Shown piece after piece: positions 51,708 to 62,571 of a stretch of DNA of 64,000 bases. The notes beneath the pieces are model-generated. The model saw nothing but the letters and a program-made list of their open reading frames with translations. It searched no databases and was not told the DNA's origin. Each line of letters starts with the position of its first letter. Position 1 is the stretch's first letter. The stretch spans positions 87,395 through 151,394 of the forward strand of contig NZ_BCUU01000001.1 in NCBI RefSeq assembly GCF_001591385.1, read 5' to 3'. This DNA comes from Variovorax soli NBRC 106424 (GTDB taxonomy: Bacteria > Pseudomonadota > Gammaproteobacteria > Burkholderiales > Burkholderiaceae_C). The position numbers and the translations under genes were made by a program.

Positions 51708-52178
51708 ATGTCGCCCCGCACCTTTTTCCTGCCTCTCGTCGTTCTGGTTAATTTTTTTCTACAGTCTGCCGCCATCGCCCAAGGTACGGGCGAGCCGCAG
51801 ATGGACCTGCCGCGCGTTCGGATCAACGCCGGCATGTACCAAATTGATGCCCAGGTCGCAGCGGCTCCCCTCGAGCGCCAAATCGGGCTGATGTACCGCA
51901 AGGAAATGCCCCAGCAGGAGGGCATGCTGTTCGTCTTCGAGCAAGCCTCGCCGCAGTGCTTCTGGATGAAGAACACGCTGCTGCCGCTCACCGCCGCCTT
52001 CGTGGCCGACGACGGCCGGATCGTGAACCTGGTGGACATGAAGCCACAGACCACCGACAACCATTGCTCCGAAGAGCCGGTGCGCTACGTGCTGGAAATG
52101 AACCAGGGCTGGTTCGCCAAGAAGAACATCAAGAAAGGCTTCCACCTCACCGGCAAGCCGTTCCAGCCCGCTCGCTGA
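51708..52178 (+). CDS. DUF192 family exported protein
   Basis: 156 residues from the ATG at 51708. A signal peptide (FFLPLVVLVNFFLQSAAIA) is followed by the DUF192 domain with the family landmarks RQIGLMYRKEMPQQEGMLFVF, CFWMKNTLLPLTAAFV and YVLEMNQGWFAKKNIKKG (shown as their cores GLMYRKEMP, FWMKNT and VLEMNQGWF). Members are widespread, often exported, with unknown biochemical role. It is followed by a strong bidirectional terminator and converges on sodB. Confidence 0.88.
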   Translation: MSPRTFFLPLVVLVNFFLQSAAIAQGTGEPQMDLPRVRINAGMYQIDAQVAAAPLERQIGLMYRKEMPQQEGMLFVFEQASPQCFWMKNTLLPLTAAFVADDGRIVNLVDMKPQTTDNHCSEEPVRYVLEMNQGWFAKKNIKKGFHLTGKPFQPAR

Positions 52179-52192
52179 AAATCTTTCGAAAA

Positions 52193-52223
52193 GCAAAAAG
52201 CCGGCATCAAGCCGGCTTTTTGC
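52193..52223. terminator. Bidirectional terminator between DUF192 gene and sodB
   Basis: GCAAAAAGCCGGC and GCCGGCTTTTTGC form a perfect 13-base-pair hairpin with a 5-base loop; A and T runs on both sides let it end transcripts from either strand. Both neighbouring genes converge on it. Confidence 0.9.
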
Positions 52224-52256
52224 TTTTGGCTATTCGCCCGGTGCTGCCTGGCGCGA

Positions 52257-52838
52257 TCAGCCGAAGTTCTTGGCCGCGAAATCCCAGTTGGCCAGCTTGG
52301 CCAGGAAGGTCTCGACGAACTTGGGGCGCAGGTTGCGGTAGTCGATGTAGTAGGCGTGCTCCCAGACGTCCACCGTCAGCAGCGCGGTGTCGGCGGTGGT
52401 CAGCGGCGTGCCGGCGGCGCCGGTGTTCACGATGTCGACGCTGCCGTCAGGCTTCTTCACCAGCCAGGTCCAGCCCGAGCCGAAGTTGCCCACGGCGGAC
52501 TTCACGAAGGCTTCCTTGAAGGCGTCGAAGCTGCCCCACTTGGCGTCGATGGCCTTGGCCAGGGCACCGGTGGGTGCGCCGCCGCCTTGCGGCTTCATGC
52601 AATTCCAGAAGAAGGTGTGGTTCCAGATCTGGGCCGCGTTGTTGTAGATGCCGCCGCTGGACTTCTTGACGATCTCCTCCAGCGTCATGCTCTCGAACTC
52701 GGTGCCCTTTTGCAGGTTGTTCAGGTTCACGACGTAAGCGTTGTGGTGCTTGCCGTAGTGGTACTCCATGGTTTCCTTGGAGTATTCGGGCGCCAGTGCG
52801 TCGAGGGCGTACGGAAGGGGAGGAAGAACGTGTTCCAT
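52257..52838 (-). CDS. sodB: Superoxide dismutase (Fe type)
   Basis: 193 residues. Converts superoxide to peroxide and oxygen in the cytoplasm. Metal ligands are His27 (EYHYGKHH), His74 (QIWNHTFFW), and the Asp and His of [14 protein letters not shown]. Gln70 in AAQIWNH is the position that marks Fe-type enzymes, Mn-type having Gln near the C-terminal part instead. Length and sequence fit SodB. It lies 58 bases downstream of the xseA stop... that is, xseA is read toward it from upstream on the same strand with its own start. Confidence 0.95.
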   Translation of the reverse strand: MEHVLPPLPYALDALAPEYSKETMEYHYGKHHNAYVVNLNNLQKGTEFESMTLEEIVKKSSGGIYNNAAQIWNHTFFWNCMKPQGGGAPTGALAKAIDAKWGSFDAFKEAFVKSAVGNFGSGWTWLVKKPDGSVDIVNTGAAGTPLTTADTALLTVDVWEHAYYIDYRNLRPKFVETFLAKLANWDFAAKNFG

Positions 52839-52896
52839 ATCTATTTCTCGTGGAGGGTTGATGATGATGTCGACGTGAAAGCGCGCATTCTAGAAA

Positions 52897-54213
52897 CTAT
52901 TCATTGGCCTTGCCTGTAGTACCGTGCCGCGTTTTTTCGACATCGAGCACATTCAAGCGCGCCTGGCCGTCTGCCATGCGGGCGCGAACGGTGGAACCGG
53001 GCGTGAGTTGGTCGACACTGGTCAATGCATGGCCCTGTGCATCCGAGAGCCACGCATAGCCGCGCTGAAGGACCAGCGAAGGATCGAGCAGTTGCAGGTG
53101 GGTATCGGCCTGCGCAAGGCGCCGATGCTGATCGCCAAGTGACTGTGCCAGCGCGCGGGGCAAGCGGTCATCCAGCCGCTGCTGCACCTGGGCCAGGCGC
53201 TCGAGCTTCGACAATGCGCCGAAGTGCATTCGCTGCGCCAGGTGCGAGCACCGCAGTTGCGCTCGCGCGATCAGGCCCGAGGGCCTCCCCAGGCGTGCGG
53301 CCGCCTGGTCCAGCCGCTGGCCCAGGCTGTCCAGGCGCGTGGCCAGGGCATCGTCCAGCCGCTCCTCCATCAAGTCGAGCGCGCCCAGCCAGGTGTCGCG
53401 CGGTGCCGACACCAGTTCGGCCGCCGCCGTCGGCGTCGGCGCCCGCAGGTCGGCACAGAAATCGGCAATGGTGAAATCGGTCTCGTGTCCGACCCCGCTC
53501 ACCACGGGCACCGGGCTTTCGACGATGACGCGCGCCAGCACCTCGTCGTTGAAGGCCCAGAGGTCTTCCATGGAGCCGCCGCCCCGCACCAGCAGGATCA
53601 CGTCGACCGCCGGTTCCAGCGCGTACAGGCCGCGCAATGCCCGGACCAGTTCGGACGGCGCGCCTGCACCCTGCACCGCAGCCGGCGCGATGACGACCGG
53701 GATGTGCGGCACGCGCCGCCGCAGCGCAGTCGCCACATCATGCAAGGCAGCCGCGCCGAGCGAGGTCACCACGCCGATCGAACGCGGCATCGTCGGCAGC
53801 GCTCGCTTGCGGGCCGGGTCGAACAAGCCCTGCGCCTCCAGGCGGGCCTTGCGCTGCAGGAACTGCTCGAACAGCGCACCCTGCCCTGCGCGCTGCAGGC
53901 TTTCCACCACCAGTTGGAGATCGCCCCGGGGCTCGTACACGGCCAGCCGGCCGCGCACTTCCACCTGGTCGCCGTCGCGCGGGTTGAAGTCCAGCAGGCT
54001 GGCCGCTCGCCTGAACATTGCGCAGCGCAACTGCCCCGTGTCGTCCTTCAGCGCGAAATAGCAGTGCCCGCTGGCGGCTCGCGAAAAGCCCGAGATCTCG
54101 CCGCGCACGGCCACGGGATTGAAACGCGCATCGATCGCATCGGCCACCGCATGGCACAAGGCCCCGACACCCCATACGCGCGGGCCGTTGTAGGCGCGAA
54201 CGTTATTCGCCAT
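52897..54213 (-). CDS. xseA: Exodeoxyribonuclease VII large subunit
   Basis: 438 residues from the ATG at 54211-54213 (MANNVRAYNGPRVWGVGAL). Processive single-strand DNA exonuclease with the small subunit XseB, which is not in the window. The OB-fold domain at the N-terminus (VRGEISGFSRAASGHCYFALKD, ends only: VRGEISGF and HCYFALKDD) is followed by the catalytic domain with GVVTSLGAAALHD, LLVRGGGSMEDLWAFNDE (RGGGSMEDLW) and SGVGHETDFTIADF, then coiled coil at about 290-400. An unusual upstream extension to 54327 is not needed. Confidence 0.94.
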   Translation of the reverse strand: MANNVRAYNGPRVWGVGALCHAVADAIDARFNPVAVRGEISGFSRAASGHCYFALKDDTGQLRCAMFRRAASLLDFNPRDGDQVEVRGRLAVYEPRGDLQLVVESLQRAGQGALFEQFLQRKARLEAQGLFDPARKRALPTMPRSIGVVTSLGAAALHDVATALRRRVPHIPVVIAPAAVQGAGAPSELVRALRGLYALEPAVDVILLVRGGGSMEDLWAFNDEVLARVIVESPVPVVSGVGHETDFTIADFCADLRAPTPTAAAELVSAPRDTWLGALDLMEERLDDALATRLDSLGQRLDQAAARLGRPSGLIARAQLRCSHLAQRMHFGALSKLERLAQVQQRLDDRLPRALAQSLGDQHRRLAQADTHLQLLDPSLVLQRGYAWLSDAQGHALTSVDQLTPGSTVRARMADGQARLNVLDVEKTRHGTTGKANE

Positions 54214-54531
54214 ACCAAATTCCGCTGGCCTGGGGAAGCACTCTTCCACAAGGGTTCGCCCCACTGACTGTCTCAGCGCCTGGACGGCATGCACAGGCCA
54301 TGTTCTCGTGCAAGCCCTTGATTCCATTGCAGAAATGACTGCTCAAAATTCACTCGATCCAATCGGAAGCCCGGCACATGCGGGTCTGGCGGGGTTCTCC
54401 AGCCAGTTAATCACAAAGTTATCAACAGATTCTGTGCGCTGCACAACAGGGATTGAAGGCTTGCGTGAAGCGCAATGGCGCGGTGGATAATCGCCGCGCA
54501 TTTGCATTCTTTTACAGCGCCGGAGGGCTCT
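54214..54531. other. Divergent intergenic region xseA / exbB
   Basis: 318 bases with no credible gene. It should hold the promoters of xseA (minus) and exbB (plus). A GATAAT at 54486-54491 is a possible plus-strand -10 box whose -35 partner is weak (TTGCGT at 19 bases). A GGAGG ahead of the TTG at 54532 is the exbB ribosome-binding site. TTATCAACA near 54419 resembles a DnaA box but stands alone. Confidence 0.5.
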
Positions 54532-55164
54532 TTGTTTTCGATCATAGTTGCTGCAGGCTGGCCGATCTGGCCCCTGCTCTTGTGTTCCGTTCTGGCGCTG
54601 GCACTCGTCATCGAGCGCTTTACCTCCCTCAAGACCAATCGTGTGCTGCCGCCCAAGCTGCTCGACGAAGCCATCAACGTGTCGCGCAATGCGGTGCCGG
54701 CACCTGACGCCGTGGCCAAGCTCGAACGCAACTCCTCGCTCGGCGAGGTTCTTGCAGCCGGCTTCCGGGCGCTGAATGCCAACCCGCGCTCCACCGACGA
54801 CGACATCCGTGCCGCCATGGAGGCCACCGGCCGCACCGTGGCGCACAAGCTGGAGCGGTACCTGGCGGCCCTGGCGACCATTGCCTCGGCGGCGCCGCTG
54901 CTGGGCCTGCTGGGGACGGTGATCGGCATGATCGAGATCTTCGGCTCCCAATCGCCCGCGGGTGGCGCAGTCGGTTCGGGCAATCCTGCACAGCTGGCCC
55001 ACGGCATCTCGATCGCGCTGTACAACACGGCCTTCGGCCTGATCGTGGCCATTCCCACCCTGATCTTCTGGCGCTACTTCCGCAGCCGCGTGGACGAATA
55101 CCTGCTGAACCTGGAGCTGGCGAGCGAGCGCTTCGCCCGCCACCTGGAAATGCTGCGAGGCTAG
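54532..55164 (+). CDS. exbB: ExbB/TolQ-type proton-channel protein
   Basis: 210 residues from the TTG at 54532, chosen because GGAGG is 5 bases upstream; the open frame from 54475 would add an unsupported leader. Three membrane helices are visible: IIVAAGWPIWPLLLCSVLALALV near the start, LATIASAAPLLGLLGTVIGMIEIF and the pore helix IALYNTAFGLIVAIPTLIFW, cited by their cores. ExbB with ExbD turns proton flow into force on TonB or related proteins. The next genes are exbD and lpxK, so the pair may serve envelope or lipid A export rather than iron uptake; no tonB is nearby. Confidence 0.9.
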   Translation: MFSIIVAAGWPIWPLLLCSVLALALVIERFTSLKTNRVLPPKLLDEAINVSRNAVPAPDAVAKLERNSSLGEVLAAGFRALNANPRSTDDDIRAAMEATGRTVAHKLERYLAALATIASAAPLLGLLGTVIGMIEIFGSQSPAGGAVGSGNPAQLAHGISIALYNTAFGLIVAIPTLIFWRYFRSRVDEYLLNLELASERFARHLEMLRG

Positions 55165-55171
55165 GCTTTTC

Positions 55172-55615
55172 GTGAAGCGCAAGACCTCGATGGATTTCCG
55201 CCACGGCTCGCGCGATGAGCCGGAGATCAACCTGATTCCCTTCATCGACGTGCTGCTGGTGATCCTGATCTTCCTGATGCTGTCGACCACCTACAGCAAG
55301 TTCACCGAAATGCAACTGCGCCTGCCCGTGGCCGACGCGGAGGCACAACGCGACTACCCGAAGGAGATCATCGTCTCGATCTCCTCGGACGGCCGCTACG
55401 TTGTCAACAAGACCGCCCTGCCGGAACGCGGCGTGGAAGCCGTTGCCGCCGCCCTGGGTGCCGCCGCGAACGACGGCAAGGATCACGTGGTGATCATCAG
55501 CGCCGATGCCAGCGCCGCGCACCAGTCGGTGATCACGGTCATGGAAGGCGCACGGCGTGCCGGCCTGATGCAGATCACCTTCGCCACCCAATCGGCCGCC
55601 CAGGCCAGACAGTAG
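55172..55615 (+). CDS. exbD: ExbD/TolR-type proton-channel partner
   Basis: 147 residues from a GTG at 55172, 7 bases after exbB; an ATG at 55190 is an alternative. The single membrane helix starts after [20 protein letters not shown], where Asp (FID) is the protonatable residue of the channel. The C-terminal periplasmic domain has [13 protein letters not shown]. The order exbB-exbD-lpxK-trm112-kdsB is known from other proteobacteria. Its stop is 2 bases before the lpxK start. Confidence 0.9.
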   Translation: MKRKTSMDFRHGSRDEPEINLIPFIDVLLVILIFLMLSTTYSKFTEMQLRLPVADAEAQRDYPKEIIVSISSDGRYVVNKTALPERGVEAVAAALGAAANDGKDHVVIISADASAAHQSVITVMEGARRAGLMQITFATQSAAQARQ

Positions 55616-55617
55616 CC

Positions 55618-58325
<2,708 letters not shown>

Positions 58326-58343
58326 CGCGCCTGCAGCCCGGCC

Positions 58344-58817
58344 TCAGGCCGGGCTGGAACGCAGGCCGTAGGTGTTGTTGCCGACGAACAGGTACTCGAC
58401 ACGCAAGATGGCCTCGCCCGCTTCGTCCTTGGACGTGAAGCCCACGGCGGACACCATGTCGCCCGCCTTGATTTCGGGGATCTTCCACGACTGCATGCGC
58501 GTGAGCGGCGCCAGTTCCAGCTCCCACTTCCGGTCGGTGCGGCGCGGCACGGTGGCCTTGGCCAGCAGGCCTGGGCCATCGACCGGCGCGCTCTGTGCCG
58601 GCAAGGGCCGCTGACGCAGATCGGCCGGTACTTTCAGACCGGCAGGCACCTCGATGTCCAGTTCCACATGCGGGTTCTGCCAGCGCGACTGAACGACCTT
58701 GCCCTCCAGGTAGAGCGGCCGGTCCTGGTCGAAACTGCTCCAGCCATGATGCGCCCACACCGGGCGCCCGGCGAACGCAATACCTGTTGCGGCAAGAACG
58801 AGTTGACGGCGTTTCAT
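58344..58817 (-). CDS. DUF6152-like exported protein
   Basis: 157 residues from the ATG at 58815-58817. The signal peptide MKRRQLVLAATGIAFAGRPVWA has two arginines near the start and ends before HHGWSSFDQD. The mature part has the HHGW start and a DRPLYLEGKVVQSRWQNPH stretch, cut here to its core GKVVQSRWQNPH, that I associate with DUF6152; no function is known to me. It forms a unit with the small membrane protein next to it (16-base gap), facing away from asparaginase. Family recognition is moderate. Confidence 0.75.
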   Translation of the reverse strand: MKRRQLVLAATGIAFAGRPVWAHHGWSSFDQDRPLYLEGKVVQSRWQNPHVELDIEVPAGLKVPADLRQRPLPAQSAPVDGPGLLAKATVPRRTDRKWELELAPLTRMQSWKIPEIKAGDMVSAVGFTSKDEAGEAILRVEYLFVGNNTYGLRSSPA

Positions 58818-58833
58818 GCATGTCTCCTCAGGT

Positions 58834-59250
58834 TCAGTAGGCGATCCAGCGGCCGCAGAAGACGACCGCGATCCAGATGGCAGTGGACAGCAACATCTGG
58901 GCCCTGGCAAGGCCATCCAGGTGCCGCAGTGATCCGCGCAAGTGAAAGACCAGCGCATTGACGCCAGCAACGGCCAGCAGGCCCATCTTGACGACGAAGT
59001 AACGGTTGGCCAGCAACTCACCCGGATGGCTGGCGAACATCAGCAGGCCACTGCACGCTGCCAGGCCGAATCCCGAGATCGCGATGGTGAGCGACAGGCG
59101 GGCGAAGGGCTGCACCGGAACCGCTGCCGCCCGCCCGAAGACGCGCATCTCGAGCGCGACCAGGTTGCCCAGCAACAGTGCGATGCCCAGGATGTGCACC
59201 ACCTCCAAGGCGGGGTAGGCCCATGCATGCGACTGCAGTGCGGCGAACAT
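58834..59250 (-). CDS. Small four-helix membrane protein (CopD-like)
   Basis: 138 residues, strongly hydrophobic with about four membrane helices: VVHILGIALLLGNLVALEM with a conserved-looking His, LSLTIAISGFGLAACSGLLMF, YFVVKMGLLAVAGVNALVFHL and MLLSTAIWIAVVFCGRW. The plan resembles CopD-like and DUF-type membrane proteins found beside DUF6152 genes, but I cannot assign a function. It lies between the DUF6152 gene (16-base gap) and the asparaginase gene (5-base gap), all on the minus strand. Confidence 0.7.
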   Translation of the reverse strand: MFAALQSHAWAYPALEVVHILGIALLLGNLVALEMRVFGRAAAVPVQPFARLSLTIAISGFGLAACSGLLMFASHPGELLANRYFVVKMGLLAVAGVNALVFHLRGSLRHLDGLARAQMLLSTAIWIAVVFCGRWIAY

Positions 59251-59255
59251 CGCGC

Positions 59256-60242
59256 CTAGCAGCCCGTTGTGCCCATCAGTTCCAGTTGCAGGCGGATGCG
59301 CGCCTTGACCGGGCCGAGCGCGCCGGCGTCGTCAATGGTGTCGCCCGGCTTGGCCAGAATGCGCCCCTGCGGGCAGCGCGTGGCGCGCACGACGCGAACA
59401 CCCGCCGCCTGGGCACGCGCCGCGGCCTGCTCGATCTCGCGATGCAAGGTGCCGTTGCCGGTGGCGGCCAGCACCAGGCCGCTGATCGCACCTGGCGCCC
59501 CCTGGGCGCGCTGTGCCACCAGCGAATCGATGAGATCGCCCCGGGCGCCGGCGTGGCTGAACACGATCTCGACCCGAGGCGGATCAGCATCGCGCGGCCA
59601 GTCAGGAATGGAAGGTGGTGCGCCCGTCGGCCTTTCAGGCCACGGCTTGGCCAGGCGCACGACGCCCTCCTCCACGAACCCGACAGGGCCCGCATCGCCG
59701 GAAGCGAAGGCATCGATCCGGTAGGTGTGCACCTTCTGCACATCCTGCGCCGCGTGAACGACACCGGCGCAGACGACGGTCACGCCCTGGGCACCGGGCG
59801 TGGATGCCACGGCGATCGCATCGCGGACGTTCTGCGGGCCGTCGGGCGACAACGCGCTGGCCGGGCGCATGGCGCAGGTCAGGACGACCGGCTTCAAAGC
59901 CCCCAGCACGCTGTGAAAGAAGAAAGCCGTCTCCTCCAGCGTGTCGGTGCCGTGCGTGACGACCACGCCGGCCAACGTTGGATCGGCCAGCGCCTGCGCG
60001 CAGCGCTGCGCGAGGGCGAGCCAGATGGAGAACTCCATGTCCTTGCTGTCCACCTGCGCGACCTGTTCGGCCTCGAGTGCGACGCCCGGTGGCGCCTCGA
60101 TGCCCGCAAGCAGTTCGGCCACGCCGACCTGTCCCGCCACGTACCCGATGTTGTCGTCGCTGCTGGCGGCCCGGCCGGCAATGGTGCCGCCGGTACCCAG
60201 AACCAGCACGCGGGGACCATGTGAATCCTTGTGAACTTTCAT
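59256..60242 (-). CDS. L-asparaginase (type I/II family)
   Basis: 328 residues from the ATG at 60240-60242. Hydrolyses asparagine to aspartate and ammonia. The two catalytic blocks are [13 protein letters not shown] (nucleophile Thr17) and [15 protein letters not shown] (Thr and Asp). No signal peptide is seen, so it is cytoplasmic by appearance, in contrast to the periplasmic type II of E. coli. It is divergent from lexA, with the two SOS boxes 18-56 bases upstream of its start, so LexA could also affect this gene. Confidence 0.92.
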   Translation of the reverse strand: MKVHKDSHGPRVLVLGTGGTIAGRAASSDDNIGYVAGQVGVAELLAGIEAPPGVALEAEQVAQVDSKDMEFSIWLALAQRCAQALADPTLAGVVVTHGTDTLEETAFFFHSVLGALKPVVLTCAMRPASALSPDGPQNVRDAIAVASTPGAQGVTVVCAGVVHAAQDVQKVHTYRIDAFASGDAGPVGFVEEGVVRLAKPWPERPTGAPPSIPDWPRDADPPRVEIVFSHAGARGDLIDSLVAQRAQGAPGAISGLVLAATGNGTLHREIEQAAARAQAAGVRVVRATRCPQGRILAKPGDTIDDAGALGPVKARIRLQLELMGTTGC

Positions 60243-60259
60243 GCTTGCCAATCCCGAAA

Positions 60260-60279
60260 AACTGGTTAAAAATACAGTT
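60260..60279. promoter_or_regulatory. LexA (SOS) box 1
   Basis: CTGGTTAAAAATACAG, the CTG-N10-CAG pattern of proteobacterial LexA sites, with flanking AA and TT. It lies between the asparaginase and lexA start codons and is the more distal of the two boxes to lexA. Confidence 0.85.
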
Positions 60280-60298
60280 ACTGGATATGCGACCAGTA
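60279..60298. promoter_or_regulatory. LexA (SOS) box 2
   Basis: TACTGGATATGCGACCAGTA, matching TACTG-N10-CAGTA on both sides; the outer TACTG/CAGTA pairs are perfect. It abuts box 1, 30 bases before the lexA start codon, the usual arrangement for autoregulation. Confidence 0.88.
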
Positions 60299-60327
60299 AC
60301 CAAGGTGCATTCACAGGAGTTCAGCGC

Positions 60328-61011
60328 ATGATCAACCTGCCTTTTCCCGTCAAGCTTACCGCCCGCCAGCAGCAGATCCTGGACCTGATCCAGTCCGCCA
60401 TTGCACGCACCGGCGCGCCCCCCACGCGTGCCGAGATCGCGGCCGAGCTCGGCTTCAAGTCGGCCAACGCGGCGGAAGAGCACCTGCAAGCCCTGGCACG
60501 CAAGGGCGTGATCGAACTGGTCAGCGGCACGTCGCGCGGCATCCGGCTCAAGGGCGACGCACTGCGCTCCATCAATGAATCGCGCGGCAGCCAATACTCG
60601 TTGCCGCTTCCCGGCCTGGCACAGCTTGCGCTGCCGCTGGTGGGCCGCGTGGCCGCCGGCTCGCCCATCCTTGCGCAAGAGCACGTGGACCAGACCTTCT
60701 ATGTCGAAAGCACGCTGTTCCAACGCCAGCCCGACTACCTGCTCAAGGTGCGCGGCATGTCCATGCGCGACGCGGGCATCATGGACGGCGACCTGCTGGC
60801 CGTGCAAGCCACCAAGGAAGCGCGCAATGGCCAGATCGTCGTGGCCCGTCTGGGTGACGAGGTCACCGTCAAGCGCCTCAAGCGCAACAAACAGGTGGTC
60901 GAACTGCACGCCGAAAACCCTGACTACCCCACCATCTTCGTGCAGCCGGGCGAGCCGTTCGAAATCGAAGGCCTCGCGGTGGGCCTGATCCGCAACACCA
61001 TGCTCATGTAG
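60328..61011 (+). CDS. lexA: LexA repressor
   Basis: SOS-response repressor and self-cleaving peptidase. 227 residues from the ATG at 60328, preceded by CAGGAGTT, a strong ribosome-binding site. N-terminal winged helix ([31 protein letters not shown]), cleavage site Ala110-Gly111 in GRVAAGSP, catalytic Ser145 (MSMRD) and Lys182 (TVKRLK). Two tandem LexA boxes sit directly upstream. The small orphan gene 61137-61469 follows 125 bases later. Confidence 0.97.
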   Translation: MINLPFPVKLTARQQQILDLIQSAIARTGAPPTRAEIAAELGFKSANAAEEHLQALARKGVIELVSGTSRGIRLKGDALRSINESRGSQYSLPLPGLAQLALPLVGRVAAGSPILAQEHVDQTFYVESTLFQRQPDYLLKVRGMSMRDAGIMDGDLLAVQATKEARNGQIVVARLGDEVTVKRLKRNKQVVELHAENPDYPTIFVQPGEPFEIEGLAVGLIRNTMLM

Positions 61012-61136
61012 CAGGCCAGTTACCGGGTCCGCGCCAGGTGGCGGGCGTATGGCGAGAGAGCCATCACCCTGACGCGAATCCCCTTGCCGAGAAAGCAATC
61101 CTGCCTGTGTTCAACCCCAACCACTGTGGAGTTCAC

Positions 61137-61469
61137 ATGGGAATCGCTGTTCTGACCTTTGCCGAAATCTTCTCGCCACTGCAGGCCCTTGCCCACCGCT
61201 GGATCGCGCCGCGCCGGCGCAAGCCCTCCGCGGATCTGCGCTACGTTGCCATCCGCCCCGCCTGCACTGCGCGTGGCGGCGTCAACCAGAAGCAGCAGGA
61301 AGCCGCCTCCGAAACCAAGCCGCTGCGGGTGATTCGGGTGGTCGACGGCCGGTCAGCCTGCAACAGCAGCCGGGTGGTGATCTCCGGCCGCATGGCAGAC
61401 GTGTGTGCCGAGCTGGACCGCCTGGCCGCGCTGGAGGCGCATCAGCCTTCGCCCGGCCGCATGCACTGA
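61137..61469 (+). CDS. Small orphan protein downstream of lexA
   Basis: 110 residues from the ATG at 61137, with GGAGTTCAC as ribosome-binding site; an upstream start at 61038 is possible. The protein is basic, without a signal peptide, with a hydrophobic N-terminal patch (IAVLTFAEIFSPLQAL) and a C-terminal half VIRVVDGRSACNSSRVVISG that could be a small beta fold. No family recognised. Its place after lexA invites the idea of an SOS link, but no extra LexA box is seen before it, so read-through is the only visible route. Confidence 0.55.
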   Translation: MGIAVLTFAEIFSPLQALAHRWIAPRRRKPSADLRYVAIRPACTARGGVNQKQQEAASETKPLRVIRVVDGRSACNSSRVVISGRMADVCAELDRLAALEAHQPSPGRMH

Positions 61470-61504
61470 GGGCGAGCCGCATCAGGGCGGCATGCGCCGC
61501 CGCC

Positions 61505-61521
61505 ACTACACAACATGTAGT
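61505..61521. promoter_or_regulatory. Inverted repeat upstream of D-2-hydroxyacid dehydrogenase gene
   Basis: ACTACA-CAACA-TGTAGT, a perfect 6-base inverted repeat with a 5-base spacer, 30 bases before the start codon at 61551. It could be an operator or just chance; no matching copy was seen elsewhere in the window. Confidence 0.35.
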
Positions 61522-61550
61522 TACCGAGGCGCAGGGCACAATAACGTGCC

Positions 61551-62558
61551 ATGAATATTGTGATCCTCGACGATTACCAGGACGCGGTCCGCAAGCTGCG
61601 CTGCGCGTCCAAGCTCGATGCCTATGCGGCCAAGGTCTACACGAATACCGTCAAGGGGATCGGGCAACTTTCGGTTCGGCTGAAGGACGCCGACGTGATC
61701 GTCCTGATCCGCGAGCGCACGCAGATTTCGCGGCAGCTGATCGAGAAGCTGCCCAAGCTGAAGCTGATTTCCCAGACCGGCCGCGCCGGCTCGCACATCG
61801 ACATCAACGCCTGCAGCGAATTGGGCGTGGCCGTGGCCGAAGGCACCGGATCGCCGCAGGCACCGGCAGAACTCACCTGGGCGCTGATCATGGCGGCCAT
61901 GCGGCGGCTACCCCAGTACATCAGCAACCTCAAGCATGGCGCCTGGCAGCAGTCGGGGCTGAAGTCGGCTTCCATGCCGCCCAATTTCGGGCTTGGCTCT
62001 GTCCTCAAGGGCAAGACGCTGGGCATCTGGGGCTATGGCCGCATCGGCCAACTGGTGGCCCGCTACGGGCAGGCCTTCGGAATGCAGGTGGTGATCTGGG
62101 GCAGCGAAGCCAGTTGCGCCAAGGCACGCTCCGACGGCTTCCAGGTGGCTGCCAGCCGCGAGACGCTCTTTACCTCGGCCGACGTGCTGTCGGTCCACCT
62201 GCGCCTGACCGAGGAAACACGCAACATCGTGCGCCTGGAAGACCTGGCCCGCATGAAGCCCACCGCCCTGTTCGTCAACACCTCGCGCGCAGAGCTGGTC
62301 GAGCAGGACGCCTTGCTGGCGGCGCTCAACCGCGGCCGCCCCGGCATGGCCGCCATCGACGTCTTCGAGAGCGAGCCGCCGCTGCAGGGCCATGCCCTCC
62401 TGCGCCTGGAAAACTGCATCTGCACGCCACACATTGGCTACGTGGAGCAGGAAAGCTACGAGCTCTACTTCGGCCAGGCCTTCGACAACGTCGTGAGCTT
62501 CATCAAGGGCAATCCGACCAACATCGTCAATCCCGGCGCTTTGCAGGTCCGGCGCTGA
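61551..62558 (+). CDS. D-2-hydroxyacid dehydrogenase family protein
   Basis: 335 residues. NAD(P)-dependent oxidoreductase of the D-3-phosphoglycerate/D-lactate dehydrogenase family. The cofactor-binding glycine motif is GIWGYGRIGQLVA near residue 163, the catalytic Arg is in TGRAGSHIDINA-type contexts and the Glu-His pair in DVFESEPPLQGH and CTPHIGYVEQESYELY (cited in parts). The physiological substrate cannot be told. A perfect inverted repeat (61505-61521) lies just upstream. It faces the FimV-like gene. Confidence 0.92.
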   Translation: MNIVILDDYQDAVRKLRCASKLDAYAAKVYTNTVKGIGQLSVRLKDADVIVLIRERTQISRQLIEKLPKLKLISQTGRAGSHIDINACSELGVAVAEGTGSPQAPAELTWALIMAAMRRLPQYISNLKHGAWQQSGLKSASMPPNFGLGSVLKGKTLGIWGYGRIGQLVARYGQAFGMQVVIWGSEASCAKARSDGFQVAASRETLFTSADVLSVHLRLTEETRNIVRLEDLARMKPTALFVNTSRAELVEQDALLAALNRGRPGMAAIDVFESEPPLQGHALLRLENCICTPHIGYVEQESYELYFGQAFDNVVSFIKGNPTNIVNPGALQVRR

Positions 62559-62571
62559 GCGGGACGGCCGG

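Noticed and set aside
54415..54430. TTATCAACA as a DnaA box
   Set aside because: Only one such match, with a mismatch to the consensus, and no AT-rich unwinding region or cluster; not evidence of an origin.
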